DNA from: Candidatus Zixiibacteriota bacterium
Lineage (GTDB): Bacteria > Zixibacteria > MSB-5A5 > GN15 > PGXB01
Length of the DNA stretch: 38,615 nt
Reading direction: 5' to 3'
Assembly (NCBI GenBank): GCA_900498245.1
Contig: LS998015.1
Location: 2,504,481 to 2,543,095, forward strand
This document shows, piece after piece, positions 8,216 to 17,600 of this stretch. A model generated the notes under the pieces. That model was not told the DNA's origin and did not search any database. It saw only the letters and a list, made by a program, of their open reading frames with translations. The first letter of the stretch is position 1. The number at the start of each line of letters is the position of its first letter. The translations under genes and the position numbers were made by a program.

Positions 8216-9142
8216 TTATTTCAAATTCTCATCAAATATCTGCACCTTTTCCATCGCCGCCAGTTTGGCGATATAATCGGAAAAGGCCCGCTGCGATTTC
8301 GCCTGCTGATAATCCATTATCACCTGCGTTTTGACGTCGTCATATGACTTATCACCGTATTTGTCTTTCTTGTTGGCCAGGTAATAATTGTGCACGTCGG
8401 CGGTATCGATATTTATCTGCGGGAGAATTTTGCCGGTGGCGTACTTTTCGACCACCAGTTGTTTTTCCAGTTGTTCCTTTTGTTTTACTATTGCGGGGTC
8501 TCGATCCAGCCCCTCCCGGACCGCCGCTTTGTACATCAGTTCCACCGCGATATACTGCTGAAGCATTTCCTTTTTCCCCTCCGGCCCGAGAAATTTTTTC
8601 TGCATCTCCGTCGGAAGGCTTTGAATCGCGTTATCGATATCCGCCAAGTAAACCGGCTCCGAACCTATTTTGGCCACCAGCGTTCCTCCCTTTTTCGGTT
8701 GCGATGGATTCAGATCGGCTTCCTGATCCAATTCCCGCTTGGCGTCGACCATCCGCCCCATCTTTTCCAGTGAGGTGATCAGATTTTTGCCCGCTTCATC
8801 GTAAAAACTCCCTTTGGGATTCAAGGAACGGGCCATCACATATTCGGCCGCCGCCTTGGCGTAATCCTGCAGATTCTCGAAGTAAATTTTGCCGATGAGG
8901 TAATGGATATTGGCGGAAGTCTCAGCATCCAGTTTGGGATCTTCAAGAATCCTTTCATACTGGTCAATCGATGCCTGATACAAATTATTGTCGGCCAATT
9001 CCCCGGCCAGATTCTTTTGAACCGAATAATCCCTAACGGCTTTTGACCTCTGCAAATCTGCGGCCAGATAGATGATCGCAATCAGAGTCAGTCCCGATAA
9101 TATTACGCTGATAATGCCTAATGTTGATCTGCTCTTTTCCAT
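8216..9142 (-). CDS. Membrane-anchored TPR protein with SurA/PpiC-like helical domain lacking the rotamase core
   Basis: The 308-residue protein has an N-terminal membrane anchor (about 9-28, IISVILSGLTLIAIIYLAA). TPR-type helices occupy about 45-145, with the pattern NLYQASIDQYERIL and a YAKAAAEYVMARSLNP-like unit. From about residue 155 it resembles the N-terminal chaperone segment of SurA/PpiC proteins: KIGSEPVYLADIDNAI, a long run of helices (MLQQYIAVELMYKAAVREG) and the final helix typical after the rotamase (YDDVKTQVIMDYQQ). The parvulin domain that normally separates these helices is missing; only about 25 residues connect them. It is therefore probably a periplasmic chaperone rather than a prolyl isomerase. 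It lies between the DUF58 gene and the glycosyltransferase, with gaps of 11 and 4 bp. Confidence 0.68.
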   Translation of the reverse strand: MEKSRSTLGIISVILSGLTLIAIIYLAADLQRSKAVRDYSVQKNLAGELADNNLYQASIDQYERILEDPKLDAETSANIHYLIGKIYFENLQDYAKAAAEYVMARSLNPKGSFYDEAGKNLITSLEKMGRMVDAKRELDQEADLNPSQPKKGGTLVAKIGSEPVYLADIDNAIQSLPTEMQKKFLGPEGKKEMLQQYIAVELMYKAAVREGLDRDPAIVKQKEQLEKQLVVEKYATGKILPQINIDTADVHNYYLANKKDKYGDKSYDDVKTQVIMDYQQAKSQRAFSDYIAKLAAMEKVQIFDENLK

Positions 9143-9153
9143 ATGGCGCCGCC

Positions 9154-10029
9154 CTAATGCCTTTTCTCGCGCATTCTGAAGAAATTAATCAACGGTACTA
9201 TATATGATTGATCCGTGATGATATTGATGAAATCCATATTTATCAGTTTGAAAGATCTTTTCAGAGCGAAATTATCAGCCTCGGCTTTCTGGGCGAAATC
9301 GAGCCTGAATTCCGAAGATGCCGTATCGATAATCATAACTTCCCCCGTCTCTGCATCCTCCAATTCAATCATCCCGACATTGTCAAACTTCATTTCCCGC
9401 GGGTCGGAGATTTTCATCGCAATCATATCATGCTTGTTGTTGGCGATCTGAAGCGGCTTCAAGTATCCCTCGGAAAGAAAGTCCGAAATCAAAAATACGA
9501 CCGATTTCTTCTTGATGACCCGGCTGAAATATTCCAATGCCATCCCGATATCGGTCGCGGTCCCGGTCGGCTTGAAATAGAGTATCTCCCGAATCAGGCG
9601 GAGAACATGCCCTTTCCCTTTCTTGGGCGGGATAAACTTCTCGATCCTGTCGGTAAAGATTATCATGCCGACCTTATCATTGTTCTTGATGGCCGAGAAA
9701 GCGAGAAGGGCGCAAAGTTCGGCCGCCGTTTCTTCCTTAAATCTCTCCTTGGTACCGAAAAAACCCGAGGACGACATATCGACCAGAAAGATAACCGACA
9801 ATTCTCTCTCTTCACGGAATTTCTTGATATAAGGATAGCCGACCCGGGCCGTCACGTTCCAATCGATCAAACGGATGTCATCGCCCGGCTGGTATTGCCT
9901 GACTTCCTCGAATTCAATCCCCCGCCCCTTGAATGTCGAATGGTATTCACCGGAAAACAGGTCGTTGACCAGGCGTTTGGTCCGAATTTCAATCCGCCTT
10001 ATTTTTTTAAATATCTCTTTCTGGTCCAT
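9154..10029 (-). CDS. DUF58 family protein with VWA-like domain
   Basis: The 291-residue cytoplasmic protein has the DUF58 signature at residues 35-62 (GRGIEFEEVRQYQPGDD, then IDWNVTAR). A VWA-like part follows with DMSSSG at 84-89 in place of the first MIDAS motif, and a later aspartate in FLISDFLSEG. DUF58 proteins are nearly always encoded next to a MoxR ATPase, and the MoxR gene ends 15 bp upstream here. The pair is thought to act as chaperone or activator of partner complexes. No clear Shine-Dalgarno precedes the ATG at 10029, so translation may depend on coupling to moxR. Length and motif order are normal for the family. Confidence 0.88.
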   Translation of the reverse strand: MDQKEIFKKIRRIEIRTKRLVNDLFSGEYHSTFKGRGIEFEEVRQYQPGDDIRLIDWNVTARVGYPYIKKFREERELSVIFLVDMSSSGFFGTKERFKEETAAELCALLAFSAIKNNDKVGMIIFTDRIEKFIPPKKGKGHVLRLIREILYFKPTGTATDIGMALEYFSRVIKKKSVVFLISDFLSEGYLKPLQIANNKHDMIAMKISDPREMKFDNVGMIELEDAETGEVMIIDTASSEFRLDFAQKAEADNFALKRSFKLINMDFINIITDQSYIVPLINFFRMREKRH

Positions 10030-10044
10030 AGGTGAGATATCGAA

Positions 10045-11034
10045 TCATGGAACTTCAATGGTATCAAAAATCTGTTTCACGATATCATCCGAGGTTTTCT
10101 CTTCGGCTTCGGCTTCATATGTAACTATAATTCGGTGGCGCAGGACATCGAGCCCGATCGCTTTCACATCTTCCGGTGTTATATATCCCCGACCGCGCAA
10201 GAAAGCATGAGCCTTGGCGGCAACATTCAGATAAATCGTGGCCCGCGGCGATGCCCCGTATCCGATCAAATCTTTTATGGCCGACAGCCCGTACTTTTCC
10301 GGCTCCCGGCTCGCGAAGACGATGTTTATGATATACTCCTTTACTTTATCATCCACATATATCTCCGAAACGACTTTCCTCGCCTTGATTATTTCTTCGG
10401 GCGAAATAACTTTCTCGACTTTGTACACCTCGCCCACCGTCATCCGGTCCATAATGACCCGCTCTTCGGACGGCGACGGATAGGTTATTCTCAGTTTCAG
10501 CATGAACCGGTCCACCTGCGCCTCCGGGAGAGGATAGGTCCCTTCCTGCTCGATCGGATTCTGGGTCGCCAGCACCAGGAACGGCTCGTCTAATTTATAG
10601 GTGCTGTCGCTTATCGTGACCTGGCGTTCCTGCATCGCCTCGAGAAGGGCCGATTGGACTTTCGCCGGGGCACGATTGATTTCATCGGCCAGAATAATAT
10701 TGGCGAATATCGGTCCTTTCTTGACCGAAAATTCCCCCTTTTGCGGATTATAAATCATCGTCCCGATAAGATCGGCCGGGAGCAGATCGGGCGTGAACTG
10801 AATGCGTTGGAATTTAGCGTTGACGGTATCCGAAAGGGTCTTGACCGCCAGCGTTTTGGCCAGTCCGGGCACCCCTTCCAGAAGAACGTGACCATCACCC
10901 AGAAGACCGATAAGAAGTCTCTCAATCATGTACTTCTGGCCGACAATTATGGAACTTATTTGGGTTGTGAGTTTCTCGACAAAAACCGATTCCTTTTCAA
11001 CAATTGCCTGAATCTGTTCGATGTCTTTATTCAT
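10045..11034 (-). CDS. moxR: MoxR-family AAA+ ATPase
   Basis: The 329-residue protein is a typical MoxR ATPase. It has the Walker A motif GVPGLAKT at residues 54-61, Walker B LADEINR at 115-121, sensor 1 in ATQNP (Asn159), the EAQVDRF arginine region near 171-177, and sensor 2 in YGASPRA further on. MoxR ATPases act in the cytoplasm as remodelling chaperones with VWA-domain partners. Here the partners would be the DUF58 protein encoded next and the BatA/BatB proteins downstream. GGAGG stands 4 nt before the ATG, one of the best ribosome-binding sites in the operon. The gene follows a BatD-like gene by 24 bp. Confidence 0.93.
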   Translation of the reverse strand: MNKDIEQIQAIVEKESVFVEKLTTQISSIIVGQKYMIERLLIGLLGDGHVLLEGVPGLAKTLAVKTLSDTVNAKFQRIQFTPDLLPADLIGTMIYNPQKGEFSVKKGPIFANIILADEINRAPAKVQSALLEAMQERQVTISDSTYKLDEPFLVLATQNPIEQEGTYPLPEAQVDRFMLKLRITYPSPSEERVIMDRMTVGEVYKVEKVISPEEIIKARKVVSEIYVDDKVKEYIINIVFASREPEKYGLSAIKDLIGYGASPRATIYLNVAAKAHAFLRGRGYITPEDVKAIGLDVLRHRIIVTYEAEAEEKTSDDIVKQIFDTIEVP

Positions 11035-11058
11035 TTCGCCTCCGTTATATGGCAGGTA

Positions 11059-11922
11059 CTATTTTCCAAAAAAATCTTCCAATTCCGATATCATCCGAAT
11101 CGTGTCGCCCGGCACCCCGCTGATCGGTGCATACTTCTCTCTTTCCGCGACCGTTATCCATTCTATCAATTTTTCTTTTTTCCCGGTCTCGATTTCCATG
11201 CCGTTCAATTGTTCCACAACTGCCGGCGCCGATTTCCCGGCCTGGGACACCGAGTACTTGTTTTCAATATATTCCACAAGAATTTTATACAAGCGAGTGA
11301 AAAAAACTTTCCTATCCGACGCCGCTTCCTTCTTCAAAATGATAAGTTGCTCCGCGAATTTCGCTTCCGGCGTCAGGGCCGGCTCTTCCGGCAATGATTT
11401 CTTCTTTCGTTCTTTCCACCAAAACGTCAGGGCCGCCAGCAATATGACGACCGCTCCTGCAATAGCGGCATTTCTTCCAATATTCGACTTTTCAGGTTTG
11501 GGAAGCGGCTGGGCGATAGAAACCTGGAACTGCTGAGTCGTCAATTCGCCCGGAACTGAATCCGGCATCGAGACATATTTCAACACGATCGGCTCGATGG
11601 TTCCGATTCCGGCCCGAGTCGGTTTGAAGTCATAATGAAATTTGCGGGTCGTAACTTCCTTCCCCGATTCCATATCACTTGAAATCGCCGAGGTTGTCCC
11701 CATTACCTGAAGTCCCTGCGCCGAGGGCAATGGTAAAAGTCCGAAGGCATACCTATCCAGCCCTCCCTGCCACTTGATTTCGATAGCGAGCCCGACTTTC
11801 CCCTCAAATGGGATATCATTCCGATCCATTTGCGCCGACAAAGACAATTCACCGGCTTTTGTCGAAAAGACGAAAACTGAAAAAATGACCGGCAAAAACG
11901 CGCCCGAGAGATTCTTTAACAT
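11059..11922 (-). CDS. Short BatD-like membrane protein, first gene of the Bat operon
   Basis: The 287-residue protein has a signal peptide (FLPVIFSVFVFSTKAGE), an Ig-like extracytoplasmic domain at about 22-145 that opens with LSLSAQMDRNDIPFEGKV, and a membrane helix near 155-174 (AAIAGAVVILLAALTFWW). A basic, helical cytoplasmic tail carries FFTRLYKILVEYIENKY, similar in plan to the protein at 5732-6736 and to the end of BatD. I do not recognise a named family beyond this likeness. As first gene of the transcript it has a 5' region of about 120 bp that separates it from the UbiA-family gene. Placement ahead of moxR suggests it is a membrane partner of the ATPase; this is inference. Confidence 0.65.
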   Translation of the reverse strand: MLKNLSGAFLPVIFSVFVFSTKAGELSLSAQMDRNDIPFEGKVGLAIEIKWQGGLDRYAFGLLPLPSAQGLQVMGTTSAISSDMESGKEVTTRKFHYDFKPTRAGIGTIEPIVLKYVSMPDSVPGELTTQQFQVSIAQPLPKPEKSNIGRNAAIAGAVVILLAALTFWWKERKKKSLPEEPALTPEAKFAEQLIILKKEAASDRKVFFTRLYKILVEYIENKYSVSQAGKSAPAVVEQLNGMEIETGKKEKLIEWITVAEREKYAPISGVPGDTIRMISELEDFFGK

Positions 11923-11951
11923 ACTTAATATTTATATTCAGTAAAGGCCTG

Positions 11952-11979
11952 AAAATATGAAAAAATATCCTCAATTCAA
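11952..11979 (-). promoter_or_regulatory. Possible promoter of the Bat operon
   Basis: On the minus strand TTGAAT (11979-11974) and TATTTT (11957-11952) are 16 nt apart and about 30 bp upstream of the first Bat-operon start codon. The match to a housekeeping promoter is moderate, in an AT-rich stretch where chance matches are common. Confidence 0.3.
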
Positions 11980-12043
11980 ATAGTTAACTTCTTGCCTTTT
12001 AGTTAGGTTTATACTAATTCTGGAGATGGTGGTTGCAAAAAAT

Positions 12044-12892
12044 TTATCTGCGCCCGAAGAGAAAGGCGGCCATGCCGAGGATCATCATGACCTTCATCAG
12101 CACTGACGTAAGCGCAAATCTGTCAACGCGTTGCGAAAACCAAATAAAAATCAGCGTCGCCGCGAGAGGAATGTCAACCAGTAAAATGACTATAAAACCA
12201 TAGGCCGGCCGATACCAACCCGGAATCAAGGGATATAATGTCAAGACTATTAAAATCGTGGCCAGACCGCTGACCAGAACCAACGAGCCCAGGGGAGAAA
12301 TGACGGCCGGCAGACTGCGGATCAGGTGCATTTTATCCCCTTCGTAATCGGCAATATCCTTTATTATTTCTCTCCCCATATGAAAGAGAAAGGCAAACAG
12401 AGCCGGAACCAGCACGCCGGGCAAACCCAAAATTGAATGTGGACTGAACAGACCGCCAAATATAAAAGTCGCGCCACCCAGTACCGCCACCGCGACATTT
12501 CCCCATAGAACGGTTTTTTTAATATAAATATCGTACCAAACCAAAAGAATGATTGCCAAAAGCCCGACAATAATCTGATAGACATTCAGGAATATGAGAA
12601 ATATTACCGCCGCCAGATTGGAAACCATCCAGACTACGATGGCGATATAAATCGGGATGGTCCCTTTAACCAGAGGCCGGTTGGGGTGATTGGTCCGGTC
12701 CGATTCCAGATCGAAAAAATCGTTAAGGGCATTGCCGCCGGCGCAGATCAAGGCGGCCGCGATGGAGGCCGCCAGAAGGCGCCAATTATTTTCGCCAACA
12801 TGCGTCAGGTATCCGCCGAGCCAGACGCCGACTCCGGCAATCAGGCAATTATGAACGCGGACCAGCTGTAAAATGGGAAAAATCAGACGCAT
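12044..12892 (-). CDS. UbiA-family prenyltransferase
   Basis: The 282-residue integral membrane protein has about eight to nine helices. Both aspartate-rich motifs of the UbiA superfamily are present: NDFFDLESD at residues 57-65 followed by NHPNRPLVKG, and DIADYEGD at 179-186. These bind magnesium and the prenyl diphosphate. The likeness is closest to the (S)-2,3-di-O-geranylgeranylglyceryl phosphate synthase and UbiA-like group. The acceptor (glycerol phosphate, quinone precursor or other) cannot be decided by eye. ATG at 12892 is preferred over an upstream TTG because family members begin only a few residues before the LVRVHN-type motif, and because a promoter lies immediately upstream of it. 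No Shine-Dalgarno is visible, consistent with a leaderless message. Confidence 0.82.
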   Translation of the reverse strand: MRLIFPILQLVRVHNCLIAGVGVWLGGYLTHVGENNWRLLAASIAAALICAGGNALNDFFDLESDRTNHPNRPLVKGTIPIYIAIVVWMVSNLAAVIFLIFLNVYQIIVGLLAIILLVWYDIYIKKTVLWGNVAVAVLGGATFIFGGLFSPHSILGLPGVLVPALFAFLFHMGREIIKDIADYEGDKMHLIRSLPAVISPLGSLVLVSGLATILIVLTLYPLIPGWYRPAYGFIVILLVDIPLAATLIFIWFSQRVDRFALTSVLMKVMMILGMAAFLFGRR

Positions 12893-12898
12893 GCTTGA

Positions 12899-12927
12899 AC
12901 AATAAAAAGATGCGCTTTTCAAGTCAA
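12899..12927 (-). promoter_or_regulatory. Promoter giving a leaderless transcript of the UbiA-family gene
   Basis: On the minus strand TTGACT (12927-12922), a 17-nt spacer and TATTGT (12904-12899) form a good housekeeping-type promoter. Only 6 nt separate the -10 box from the ATG, so the expected start of transcription falls on the start codon itself. This agrees with the absence of a Shine-Dalgarno. Confidence 0.5.
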
Positions 12928-12977
12928 TAATTTAAGTAGTCAAAAATGCAATAATTAGGTCGCCGTTGAATTAAGCC

Positions 12978-13793
12978 CTAAAAATTGCGCGAGACACCGA
13001 TTCCTATCCGTGGATTGCTTCCGAACGGATGACAATTAAACTTGAATTTCACTTTATTATCCGCTTGGGAATATCCCGGAGCCTCTTCATGGCCCTGCCC
13101 CGCAATATTCTTGACCGTCCGCAAAGCATCGATACTCGACACGATTCTATTGAAAACGGCCACGCCGATCATGAAGGTCGCCTTGCGGAAAGCCGATTTA
13201 CTGGCATTGCGCATCGAATGGAAAGTGTCCTGAGAACTCTGGCCGTCCCATTGCCAGTAATAGGATTGATCCGGCGGATAATACGGCGCCGTCGGCTCGA
13301 TAATTCTTCCTGCGGAATTATAGTCCTCGCGATTTTCGTAAAAAGTGAGATTTTTGTAAAAATTATCGTCTTTGCCGGCCGGATCGATACTCGCATGCAA
13401 TTGAGCATACCGGATATAATCATCTTTTTTCCATCCGCCATAAGTATGAAAGGCATAGACGCCCGCCCAGGTGACCAGTTCCCAACCGAAAAAGACCTCG
13501 GCCCGCCCCTTCGCCCCCGCATAATATTGACCGGCTCCCGGAAGCACCAGCGAAAGGAGCATCGCCTTGGTTTTGGACAAATGGCTCTCGGGCTGTGCAA
13601 CCGCTTTCTTTGGCTCGGTTTTTTTGGTATTATCGGCCGGCCCGCCGAAATCATCGGATGGGTTGCGGTCGGATACTGTCACCGGCATATGAATCGGCGA
13701 TGACTCAAATTGCAGTTGACAGAGGACTTCCGCAGGACCCATTAGGATAATCAATAGGACTCCCATGATTAGTGCCGGCCGTGCTGAATTCAT
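12978..13793 (-). CDS. DUF5683-like envelope protein, paralogue of the upstream gene
   Basis: The 271-residue protein has an N-terminal signal or anchor helix (ALIMGVLLIILMGPAEVL). A Lys/Pro-rich linker follows, then a conserved hydrophobic core (AMLLSLVLPGAGQYYAGAK, next FFGWELVTWAGVYAFHTY). This SxLxPGxGQxYxG element is typical of DUF5683 and related proteins of FCB-group bacteria. The middle is hydrophilic and aromatic. The chain ends in GIGVSRNF; a final phenylalanine is common in outer-membrane strands. ATG at 13793 is chosen because AGGTGAGG stands 3 nt upstream; an in-frame GTG at 13814 overlaps the previous stop codon. It is the last gene of the Por-like cluster. Function unknown. Confidence 0.65.
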   Translation of the reverse strand: MNSARPALIMGVLLIILMGPAEVLCQLQFESSPIHMPVTVSDRNPSDDFGGPADNTKKTEPKKAVAQPESHLSKTKAMLLSLVLPGAGQYYAGAKGRAEVFFGWELVTWAGVYAFHTYGGWKKDDYIRYAQLHASIDPAGKDDNFYKNLTFYENREDYNSAGRIIEPTAPYYPPDQSYYWQWDGQSSQDTFHSMRNASKSAFRKATFMIGVAVFNRIVSSIDALRTVKNIAGQGHEEAPGYSQADNKVKFKFNCHPFGSNPRIGIGVSRNF

Positions 13794-13813
13794 ATTCCTC
13801 ACCTTTGCCCTCA

Positions 13814-14671
13814 CTAGAATTTATATGAAAATCTCACTACCGGAATTTCCTCGGTGGCCGAATAATATTTCATTACAGTATCCAGCGACCAGTTGTCCCC
13901 GGATTGATTCCGGTTGTGCCGTCGGGCCGATATGGCCGCATCGATGGCCGACACAAGATGATTGATGACGGCATAGACGATAAAATTATCGGCCTTGTCC
14001 AAAAGATCATTGGCCTTCTTGCGCATATCGAGATATTGGGCGCGATGGGGCGACGGCACGCTGTCATACAGAAGACTGTCGGGACCCCAATAATCGTCCC
14101 AACCGCCGCGGAATTGGTCATATTTTCCAATCATTTCATAATATTGCTGTGTCTTGGTGCCGGGCAGAATATGATCGTAACCTACTGTGACCCCCTCGGT
14201 GTCGCCGTGAAGGTACATCCATCCTCGATATGACTCCGTAATTGTACTGTCTCCCTCGAGCCAGTATTTATCGGCCCAGGCCTGAAACTCGTCGGTTTTT
14301 TTATTGCCGTCACTGCGATACTTGAAATGAAATCCCCAAATAGCTCCCTCGATCCCCAAAAAACCGACCTGCTTGATTATGCCTGAGCCGGCATAGCGCT
14401 GCCCCAGACCGGGGAGCAGAAGCGAATAAAGAAAGGCCTTTTTGGGCGATTTATATTCATAATTATATATTCCCTTGTCCTTGGCATTGGCCTCATCGAA
14501 TTCGTCACCCTGCGGGTCGCTTTGGGTTATGGTTTTGATATACTCGTTGCCGCTGTTTTTAAGCGCCTGAATTTTCAAATCGAGATTGCTGTTTTCCAGA
14601 GTGATGGCGCCGGACGGCAAATAGAAAATTATGGCCAGAAGGGCGGCTGCTAACAAGGTTTTTTTCATCAT
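13814..14671 (-). CDS. DUF5683-like envelope protein
   Basis: The 285-residue protein has a signal peptide (LLAAALLAIIFYLPSGA), a hydrophilic stretch, then the core KKAFLYSLLLPGLGQRYAGS followed by a second hydrophobic element (VGFLGIEGAIWGFHFKY). The remainder is rich in Tyr, Trp and Asp and includes DNFIVYAVINHLVSAIDAA, closely matched in the next gene by a similar IGVAVFNRIVSSIDAL segment. The C-terminus is VRFSYKF, resembling an outer-membrane beta-strand end. The ATG at 14671 follows AAAGGA by 4 nt. It lies 11 bp after the M6 protease gene and directly abuts its paralogue. No function is assigned to the family; the position suggests a role in envelope export or surface display. Confidence 0.65.
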   Translation of the reverse strand: MMKKTLLAAALLAIIFYLPSGAITLENSNLDLKIQALKNSGNEYIKTITQSDPQGDEFDEANAKDKGIYNYEYKSPKKAFLYSLLLPGLGQRYAGSGIIKQVGFLGIEGAIWGFHFKYRSDGNKKTDEFQAWADKYWLEGDSTITESYRGWMYLHGDTEGVTVGYDHILPGTKTQQYYEMIGKYDQFRGGWDDYWGPDSLLYDSVPSPHRAQYLDMRKKANDLLDKADNFIVYAVINHLVSAIDAAISARRHNRNQSGDNWSLDTVMKYYSATEEIPVVRFSYKF

Positions 14672-14682
14672 CTATTCCTTTC

Positions 14683-17600
14683 TTATTTAATTACCGCTAT
14701 ATCGGTGAAGGCGGTTCTGGTGTCACCGCCGAAATCGGCTTTCAATACGCATCGATAAACTCCCGTCGGAAGCGCCGCTCCGCTCCACGTCCTCTCCGTC
14801 GTTCCCTCGGAGGAATGGGCCTTGACCTGATCCACCTGTTTCCCCGAGAGATCATACATCGTCAGTGTCACCTCGGCGTCCCGGCCGAGGAAATAGCGAA
14901 TCGTGGTTCGGCCGTCTATGGCTGGATTGGGATAACAGAAGAATTTCTCCCTTGGGAGAATATCGGCGACATTGGCAGGAGGTGAAAATTTACTCAAGGG
15001 AAGATTGAAACTGCCCTGAGCGTCGGCCCCGCCCATGCGCCAGTTGGCACGGGTCGAATCATAGGATATGTCATATGAATAGAACCAGCCATCCACTCCC
15101 AGAAATCCTAATCCGCCTCCGTTGGCTTTTTTATAAACCACCGGTGACCCGATGCCGACTCCGCCCGACGCCACCGGGAAGCCGTACTTCAAATCCGGCC
15201 CGAAAGCGTAGCAATTGCCGCTGCTCATGCCGACAATTATGTCTTGCTGTCTATCGCCGTCGATATCAGCCACAATCGGAGCCGAAAGCACATCGTCATT
15301 GGGATATTTCCGGTCAATCATAATCGGGAAATCGGTGAGACTGATAAAATTCCGATCCAACCCGTAGATCTTCTCCTTGCCTCCGACAATTATATCCGCG
15401 AAACCGTCATTATCAAAATCAGCCGCTACCGGATTGGCCGTCAGGGCGGTCCGCAGGTCTATTTGCCCATAATTTGCGAAACTACCTGTCGCTGTATCTA
15501 TAGTAACGGCTTTTATTCTTCCCGTCGGCGAGGCCACTATTTCTTCCGGAAGGCCATTTCTATCCAGATCGGTGCAAACCGGCCCCAGAGTATAATTGCC
15601 TTCGAGATCGAATGACAGGGTATCGCCGTCCGACTTGAAATAATACAGTCTGATATTATCCGGCTCGCCGGCAATCATCGCCACACTATTACCAATCTGA
15701 TTGATACCATACAGAGCCGGCTGCGGAACATGGACTATTCGTCCGCCGAAAGGCAAAGCGATGCCGTTCTCCAGTTCGAAAAGTTGGATATATGAGGTAT
15801 CTTTCATACCCGCGACTATCAATTTCTTCCCCGACGTTATCGCCATGGCCATGGTCGGTTGTATCGATGATGTGAACAGCGGGTCCGCCAATCCGTCATG
15901 ATTATTATCTTGAGCACTGTAGACGTATACATTTGATGATGCCCCGACGGCGACAAAAGTGGTATCATTATTTGTTCCCATATACCCCACTACCGGCCCC
16001 GCCGTAATCGTAAATGGGACTTTGGCAAATAAAGGCACCGGATAGTAACCCTTGCCGGTCAGCGAATAGGAGCTATCGTATTGCACTACCCCCTCGGGGA
16101 GAAAATCAGAGCCGTCCTGCTTCATTACGACCAGATTCTGATTGGAACCGTCGATAATTTCATCATTGCCGTCATTATCAAGATCGGCCGCAATCGAATT
16201 CAAACTGTATGCCGGATAGCCCGCCCTCCGGGGAAAACCGTCCGAAACATTGTCATATTCGACACTGAAACTCATGGTCGTATCCTGCGGCGATATCCCG
16301 GTGATTCTGATATGGCTGTTGATTCCATAGTACCCTATGGACGGAGGATTGGTGTTGGGTGTAAAAGACGAATTGTTGCCGGCGTAATACATATCTTCCT
16401 GGGAGCCGAAACCGGCGTAATAGTAGCCGCCGAAATTGATCAGCCCATCTGCCTCCATCAGTTCCACAAAGCGGTGGGACGGATCCAATTGCAGTTGATT
16501 TTCATTGAAATTATTGATTCCGTCGCCGTCATAATCCATCAGCGCCACTCTCTCATCGACATGCCAGATAAGTATGCCCGAACCCGGCAAGAGAAAATCA
16601 TATTCATGCGTGTAATTGCGGTTTAAATCAATCGGGCCGAGTATCACCGATGTCACGGAATCGGCCAGAAGCGCCGTCGGTTTTCCATCAATATCCTCCC
16701 GCCTGTTTTCCAGCAGGTAATATTCATATTCGGAAATAGGAATCTTGGCTATTTTTATACCGTCTTTTATCATTTCATCCGCCACCAGGGGGATGTCCGT
16801 GCCGCTCCGAAAAACAACCGGTTCCACGAAACCGAAGAAAGCGCGGTGCCAGGCATCGGGATAGACCGCCATCGTTCCGAAAACCCTGCCCACGACAAAC
16901 CCAAAATCGATACCGGTCCCAAAACCATTGTTATCCCAGGTTGAGAAGTCCCCGACTTGCGTCAGAAAAGTCTGCGTGTTGTACAAATCGACCGCTCCCA
17001 ACTGGTGTCCGAATTCATGCACCATCACGGCATTAAGAGCCGTGGCCCGGTTATCCTGACAGGCCGTCTCCGGCATGACCACCGCATCCGTTATTATGGT
17101 TGAATCCGTGCCGGTTTTATCAACATAGACCGGATCTCCCAAAAACACATTGCCGGTATAGAGATCCGATGTCGTCGGCGGGAAACCGATATCATTCTGA
17201 CGATCCGAGCCGGCATGAAACAGAATATAGGAATCATAATCTGCGAAATTAATCGCCGGTTCCGATGTATCCGCCAGTTTGATGGCGTCGGTTACATATT
17301 CGCTCAGACCGGAATCGGGCCGCTGGGCGCCGTAATAACCCATGGAGTGCGGCAAGTGATAAACGGAATCGCTCTGAGACGGATAAACGTCATATATCAG
17401 AGCCACCTTACCTTCGGAAACAAAATGATAATAAAGGGCCAGCGCTTCCAGATGCTTTTCGAAATATCTCTTGATATGCGGTGAGGGATCGATCATGTGA
17501 CCTTCCTCATTCTTGAAGGTGGTCGTGTCCCGCATATCAAAATGACCCCGCCCCGTGGTATTCGGGTCATCGGGGCTTTCATACTGAAAATCAAAGCGCA

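Noticed and set aside
9208-10035. 275-codon plus-strand frame opposite the DUF58 gene
   Set aside because: The minus-strand DUF58 protein has clear conserved motifs; the plus frame has none.
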